Positions 58,915-64,000 of a DNA stretch of 64,000 bases are shown here, piece after piece. The translations under genes were made by a program, and so were the position numbers. The DNA comes from Pyrocephalus nanus (taxonomy: Eukaryota > Chordata > Aves > Passeriformes > Tyrannidae): assembly GCA_038380795.1 (NCBI GenBank), contig CM076260.1:83427843-83491842 (forward strand). Reading direction: 5' to 3'. Within the stretch, counting starts at the first letter, position 1. The number at the start of each line of letters is the position of its first letter. The notes under the pieces are model-generated. The model worked only from the letters and a program-made list of their open reading frames with translations, had not been told where the DNA came from and made no database searches.

Positions 58915-61900
58915 GTAGGTGCCAGGGTCACCGGTTTGCAGACAGGGGTCTCACAGAGGCCAAAGCCCCCACCTGGATTTCATCTAGTCTGTAATGCCAG
59001 TGGGGAGAGTGAGAGCAGGGCCCCAGGCCTCATGTTGTGGGTGCTTAATCACCAGAAGCTGCTCTCTAGTAGGGGTGCCACTCATGGCTCTGCTACCGGT
59101 TGGGTGTATCTTCCTGGGTGTAACCAGCTTCCCTTTAGCCCCAGGAGTTAAGGAAGGTAGAAACTGGCGCTGTTCTCCCCACTGCAGACTTCCCAGGTGT
59201 TTGCTGGTTGAAGGCCCTTTAAGCTGTGAGGCAGTAGGTGTGTGCAGGAGGCAGGCAGCTCTGTTGTCAGGAGGGGCTGGAATGCTCCTGATGCTTTGTG
59301 TGTGCCCTATGCCTGGCTGTCTTGGGGTACTGGATGTTGGCTATTCCAGGTCATGGATTAACACAGAGAGTGCAAAGGAAGGGAAAATAGCTGAGTTGTG
59401 TGCTCTTGTCATTGCTCTGTCTCTTTGTTCTGCAGGGCCCTGCTCCAGATATCTCTGAGGATCTTGCCCATAATGTTTATTTCTTTTACAGGCTTTTCTG
59501 ACCTTTGGTGTTTCTTCTGCTGTCCTAGAATAGTTACAGGCTGGTTTCAGGTCTGCAGAAAGAAACCTTTTTCACAGCACAATCTGGGTGATGTAAATGG
59601 TAGCCACATTTTTCAGCTCCCAAATGATTCTCTCTCATGTTTTTTGTGGGTCTTCAAGGGCCCCACAAGTGATTGCTGTGGTGAAAACTTAATCCTGTGT
59701 ATGCTGGCCTGTGAGATTCCTGCTTCCCACTAACTGTGGATGTGGAGGAAGCTGAAACACCAGCTAAGGTGATGATTTTACAAGAGGTGCTGAGATTACA
59801 CCTTAGGAGGGTAAAGTTACCTAACTTGTATGGTGGTTTCTAGTCTGGCCCTTCTGCCCTGAACCAGAACACAAGGTCTGTTTTGGTATCACGCGGCTGA
59901 GCGGTGTGTGTACAGATCCTTGTAGCCTAGTATGACCTGTCAGAGCAGGTGAGGAGGAGTCACAGGTAGGGTCTAGCAACCAAGACTGCCCTTTAGGATA
60001 GTATGAGAGACCAACTAGTCATCTGAAATAATCTCACAGCTGTTTTCTTCCTTGTGCAGGAACCCTTGACGGATGCAGAAAGGATGAAGTAAGTGTCCTG
60101 CTCCCCCTTTATGCCTGTCATACTGCAACTGTGTGGGTGCTGATTCCTCATATCCTGCCTGTGCCACCTGCACAGCAAGCTGACTGGATCTGTGGGCTCC
60201 TTTCAGATCTTCAGTCATCTTGGGGCCGTGTGGGCAGAGCTTTGGTCTGTGCCTTGCCAAGCTCTGCCGTGTGTGTCCATCATCCTGGAGGAGGAGGGAA
60301 CATAGACCCCCAGTGCAGATGCAGGCAGAGGAGTTGGTGGGTGCGAAAAAAGGGTAGATGAAGTCTTTAATACAGGTGGAGATAGGAGTGCCTTTTTTAA
60401 TCCTTGTTATTGTCCTGGTGTAAGCCACCAGAAGCAGTATGCAGAGGCCTGCTGCTGAGTGAGGGTGAGAGCTGAGCCCTTTGCTGGTGGTGCTGTGGGA
60501 CACAGACAGCTGCTAGCAATGAGCTCCAGGCCATAGTGAGGAGAAAGCTTGCACTGCCAGAGAGAAGCTGTGCTTCTGGGTTTCTCCAAGCACAAAGGAA
60601 TGAAAAACAACAGGAAATACTTCTGACCAGCAGACATGTCCTGGCTGGGGAGGAATGGAGCAGTTTGTGTTGCAGTGGGGTTGACCAGCAGCTGTAATCA
60701 CATCTGTAAATGCACCCCACCACCTCTGCTTCTGGGCTTAAGGCTGTATGGTGTCCTCTTTCCACCATGTATTAACGGTGTGAGGGATTCTGGTTCAGGG
60801 GAAGAGAAAATGATTTTGCTCTTTTTGCTTTCAACTCTTCTAACCTTGACTGGGATAAATTATTGAGTGGTTTTCATTCATCAGTGAGGGACACTGGAGC
60901 TGCACAGCTCATCTGTCTAGTAGGCTTTATCCAAGCAAGCACTGTAACCTGAGAGGGAGCTGGGAGCCATGGCTGGCCAGCTGGCATGTACTTCTTTGCC
61001 CCTGCTCCAAGAGAGTTTGAGTGTCTCTCTCCTGACACAAATGCACCTCTTGCTTTGTGTGCCAGAGTCTCCTGACTGACAGTTCAGTTTCTGACTTCTC
61101 AGGGCTCTTGTGTGGTGTGTTGGGCCCTAGAGCAGAGCCAGTGGGGTGGGGCTGCTGGTGTGGAGTACCCCCTGTGCAACTCAGGGATACCTTGCTCCTA
61201 TTCCTACCCCAGGCTACTGCAGCACGAGAATGAGGAGCTTCGTCGGCGGCTGACGTATGTGACGAGCAAAATGGAGGCGATGGAAAGGGAACTGGAGTCA
61301 GGTCAGGACTACCTGGAGATGGAACTGGGCCAGAACCGTGAGGAACTGGAGAAATTCAAGGACAAATTCCGTAGGTATGAAAAGGAAAAGAAAAAAGGGG
61401 TAGAGTTAGAGATCCGTCCCACTGAGGACTCCCTCATCTGGTGTGAGCAGGCTGTGCCCTGTGGTTTAAATCAAAGGTATGCTGCATCCTCCAAGATGTG
61501 CACCCTCCAGACTGTAGGGGGGGAGCTAAAGGCTCCACAACCATTATTTTCTCCAGGCTACAGTGTAGGAATGCTGCCAGCATGAGAGGCTGACAACAAT
61601 TCTTCATCTGTTGGATGTAAGGCAGGATCCAGCTCAGATGGTTAACCCACGTGTGCAAAAGAAGCCACTGATGGCTGCAAGAAAGTACATCACTGCTTTA
61701 CCTGAAAAGTACCTCAGTTAAAAATCAGTACCAATCACTGGTCATGTGCTTAGATATAACATAGTTCAGAGGAGTCCTCCAAAGTAATTTACGTCCTATC
61801 CTGCAAGATCCTTTCACCCAGCCAGTAACTTGGGGTCTGAAAGCCCTTATGTGCTAGAGGTAAGGCATAGCTAGTATGCCTGGTTGTCTTAGCACTTTAG

Positions 61901-63909
61901 AACTTTATGGAGTTCTGGAGTCAATGGTTTGCTTGGCAGCTGTGAAGGTGACTAGGTGCCTGTGATCCATTCTCATGCTTACAATCTTGTTTCTGTAGGT
62001 TGCAGAACAGCTACACTGCTTCCCAGAGAACCAATCAAGATCTGGAGGAGAAGCTGCATGCCCTGGTAAGTGCCTTATTAAGTCACTGTGGCAATGAGAT
62101 GGAAGAGACTTGTTTGTTGGGATTGGATGGGGGAAAGGGGTCCTGTCTTTACCCAGCAGATGTGTCAATGGGTGAGGGGTGAGATTCTGGCTGTGACCAT
62201 CTACTCCCCATTCTAGCTGGTGTCATGAACTGTGTTCTTGATTTACTGAGCCCCTACTTGGTTGTGCACGTGAGCTGTGGTTCCTCACAACATAACTGCA
62301 TGGTATTCCGTCATGTTGCTTCAGTCCCTCTCAAAATGCCAGGGATGTGTCAGCCAGTCTTGGGGTGGTCATCCTGGGAGGACGGGTGCAGTCAGAGCAG
62401 AGCCAATGTGCGTGTATGTCTGTTGTGTGCATTCATAACACTCATGGCTGTTTCTTTTCTCTCCCTCTCCCTCTCTCTCTCTCTTTCTCCTCCCCACGCT
62501 GCCGCTGGCACACGCTGGGCGCACTCACCTCTCAGGCCTCTCTCAGCCAAAGCTGGATTTTTGCAGTTGCGTCTTTTTGTTTGTGTGTTTTTTCTTTTTC
62601 CTCTTTACGTGTCTCAGCCCGTTGGTTTCATTGTCAGTCCCACATAACACCATCCCAGATGGAGGGGCCCCAGCCCTCGTCCAGCCAAGGGCTCACCTGG
62701 TATCCAGCAGCTGCCCGCAGATGCAGCAGGTCCTAGCTTGCAGTGCTCCATCTTAAGAGTGTTTGACTCTGAGCCAGCTGGAGCATGGCGTGTTGGGAAG
62801 TGGTGCCCATAAGCTGCGGCACTGCACAAGATGTGGATGGCTGTGAGCCTCGTTTGCTCCCTTTCCTTCCCCTTCTGGGCTGTGAGCAGGCAAGTCAAAC
62901 AGCTGAGATGGTGATTGCCTCTGTGTAGCCCAGGGTGAGATTTCTTTGGTTCTAGGACTTGAATTTCTGGGGTTAATATTCATTACCCAATTATTTATTG
63001 TGCTGGTGCCTGAAGAGACTGCATATTCAGGAAGTATTTCCTCTCCTACCCCCCTGTGTGTCATTGTGCTTTACTCCTGACACACAGCTGGGCCCTGGTG
63101 GTCACAGCCTCACAGCACTCTTGGCCAGTTTGGAAGAACTCCTTGAGACAGTGATGGCTTGGAGCTGTTGCCCCTCTTTGCTGTTACATCTGGGTCTCTT
63201 ATCTGCTCTGTACCTGAACTGTTAGGAAGTTTAAAGAGATTTCCTGCTTTAGGGAGGTCATTAGTTGAACTCCAGATGATGCTACACAGGTCCTTTTACT
63301 TACTAGAGCAAGGCTTTAACTCTTTGAAGATGATGCCTTCTTTCTGCAAAAAAAGCCTTTTTGTCCATTCAGTATTGACTGCTGGATCTTTTTGGGCAGT
63401 ATTTTTGTTCTGCTGCCCCAAGGAAGATGGCTGAGTATCACAAGCTCAGAGGTCTTTGCTACCAGTGGCAGGTTGGGATTGATTGCTCAAAACCATTAGC
63501 TTTCTACCAGGCACCATGGGAACCAGGACAGAGGGGAAACATGCTGGTGCTGCAAGAAGAGATACTGCATTAAGGAGGTTCAAACTTAACCTTGTTGTCT
63601 CTGTAGCTAGCAGAATGGCTGGTTCCATTTGGCCTTTGGAATCCCCTCCCTTTGAAGAGGGTTGTCTCCCTTACCTGTCTGTCTGGAAGTGTTTTGTGTC
63701 CCAGCTGAACATGTCATTGTGCAATGCTTGGACTGAGGTGGGTGGTGAAGTCAGGTTCTTCTGTGCTAGGGAGTTTTACACCTGGTGTTCTTGCATCCCA
63801 GATTAAAAAGGCAGAATTGGACCGCAAGACGCTGGACTGGGAGATTGTAGAGCTCACTAATAAATTGCTTGATGCCAAAACCACCATCAATAAGCTGGAG
63901 GAACTCAAT
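57466..63909 (+). CDS. TJAP1: TJAP1, tight junction-associated protein 1 (5' part)
   Basis: TJAP1 (PILT) is a cytoplasmic coiled-coil protein found at tight junctions and the Golgi. The canonical exons here are 57466-57591, 60060-60088, 61213-61374, 61999-62065 and 63802-63909, joined in phase for 164 residues. The first exon starts MSSTAPSKKPYRKAPPQHRE, against human MTSAAPAKKPYRKAPPEHRE. Then come EPLTDAERMK, the coiled-coil start LLQHENEELRRRL, SYTASQRTNQDLEEKLHAL, and KTLDWEIVELTNKLLDAK ending INKLEELN. The ATG at 57466 has A at -3. An acceptor 33 nt upstream (57431-57432) puts 5' UTR on the same exon. The remaining exons and the C-terminal half lie past 64,000. Human TJAP1 is about 557 residues. 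Confidence 0.96.
58915..60059 (+). other. TJAP1: TJAP1 intron after the long exon
   Basis: The frame of the long exon stays open to 59151, but no poly(A) signal follows nearby, so a terminal-exon reading is less likely than splicing at 58914. Nothing else is recognised here. Confidence 0.6.
60060..60088 (+). CDS. TJAP1: TJAP1 29-nt microexon
   Basis: It encodes EPLTDAERM plus two bases of the next Lys codon, the same peptide as in human TJAP1. The acceptor is ccttgtgcag and the donor gtaagt. Because 29 is not a multiple of three, skipping it would shift the frame. Confidence 0.93.
61213..61374 (+). CDS. TJAP1: TJAP1 exon: coiled coil, first part
   Basis: This 162-nt exon encodes LLQHENEELRRRL through GQDYLEMELGQNREELEKFK to DKFRR. 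The heptad pattern is rich in Glu, Leu and Arg. The donor is the tandem gtaggtatg, with the in-phase cut after AG at 61374. Reading on to 61585 is intron. Confidence 0.95.
61999..62065 (+). CDS. TJAP1: TJAP1 exon: coiled coil, second part
   Basis: This 67-nt exon encodes LQNSYTASQRTNQDLEEKLHAL and nearly matches human TJAP1. It begins in phase 2 (AG|G) and ends in phase 0 before gtaagt. The paralogue BEGAIN has a related segment, but the residues here fit TJAP1. Confidence 0.95.
62066..63801 (+). other. TJAP1: TJAP1 intron with CT-rich tract
   Basis: It contains a pyrimidine tract with a (CT)n core at 62457-62492. No exon is recognised. Confidence 0.7.
62457..62492. repeat. (CT)n microsatellite
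   Basis: A CT-rich run of about 36 bases inside the TJAP1 intron. Confidence 0.85.
63802..63909 (+). CDS. TJAP1: TJAP1 exon: coiled coil, third part
   Basis: This 108-nt exon encodes 36 residues from IKKAELDRKTLDWEIVELTN to the end INKLEELN, followed by donor gtaagt. It is the last exon inside the window. Confidence 0.95.
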
Positions 63910-64000
63910 GTAAGTGTCATTGGAAGTGCGTGAGGCGGGGGCTTTTCCTTTTGTTCAAAGTCGTCAGTGGAAAGGAGCACATGAATTACTCCAGTGTGTA

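Noticed and set aside
58915..59151. The TJAP1 long frame as a terminal exon ending at TAA 59149-59151
   Set aside because: No AATAAA or close variant follows nearby, and a good in-phase donor sits at 58915. Splicing is therefore the simpler reading, though intron retention is not excluded.
61375..61585. Extension of the TJAP1 coiled-coil exon past 61374
   Set aside because: Splicing at 61374 restores the conserved RRLQNSYTASQ join to the next exon, so the extension is intron read-through.

Overview
The window is nuclear DNA from a vertebrate, most probably a bird. The evidence is spliced genes with GT-AG introns, two CpG-island promoters, a truncated CR1-type LINE 3' end at about 56.58-56.77 kb, and two copies of a solo-LTR-like repeat of a kind I associate with bird genomes. 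Three genes can be read exon by exon, and they lie in the same order and orientation as on human chromosome 6p21.1: ABCC10 (+), DLK2 (-), TJAP1 (+). The species cannot be named from the sequence.

Layout. 1-9.9 kb: the 3' half of ABCC10 (MRP7), 14 coding exons giving 770 residues, from the end of the first nucleotide-binding domain through the second membrane domain and second nucleotide-binding domain to the stop and a poly(A) signal at 9885. 10.1-20.5 kb: complete DLK2 on the minus strand, five coding exons and 396 residues, tail-to-tail with ABCC10. Its 5' non-coding exon probably starts in a CpG island at 19.3-20.6 kb. 20.6-29.9 kb: intergenic, with one weak candidate small-protein gene at 28.58-29.15 kb. 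29.9-30.9 kb: a second CpG island, the likely TJAP1 promoter. 31-57 kb: a long 5'-UTR intron region with three candidate non-coding exons, two LTRs, an inverted repeat and the CR1 piece. 57.4-64 kb: the first five coding exons of TJAP1; the rest lies beyond the window.

The most interesting signal is at TJAP1. The known short first coding exon (57466-57591, 42 codons) is followed by a reading frame that stays open for 441 more codons. It ends at a second donor at 58914 that is in the same phase as the first and fits the donor consensus better. Use of that donor would insert a Ser/Arg/Lys-rich 441-residue segment between the TJAP1 N-terminus and its coiled coil. The segment carries three SRS-E motifs and one helix-like stretch. 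I do not recognise it as a known domain.

The genes do not form a pathway. ABCC10 is an organic-anion and drug efflux pump, DLK2 a non-canonical Notch-pathway transmembrane protein, and TJAP1 a tight-junction and Golgi-associated coiled-coil protein. They are linked by conserved neighbourhood only. No bacterial-type system, CRISPR array, rRNA or tRNA was seen.
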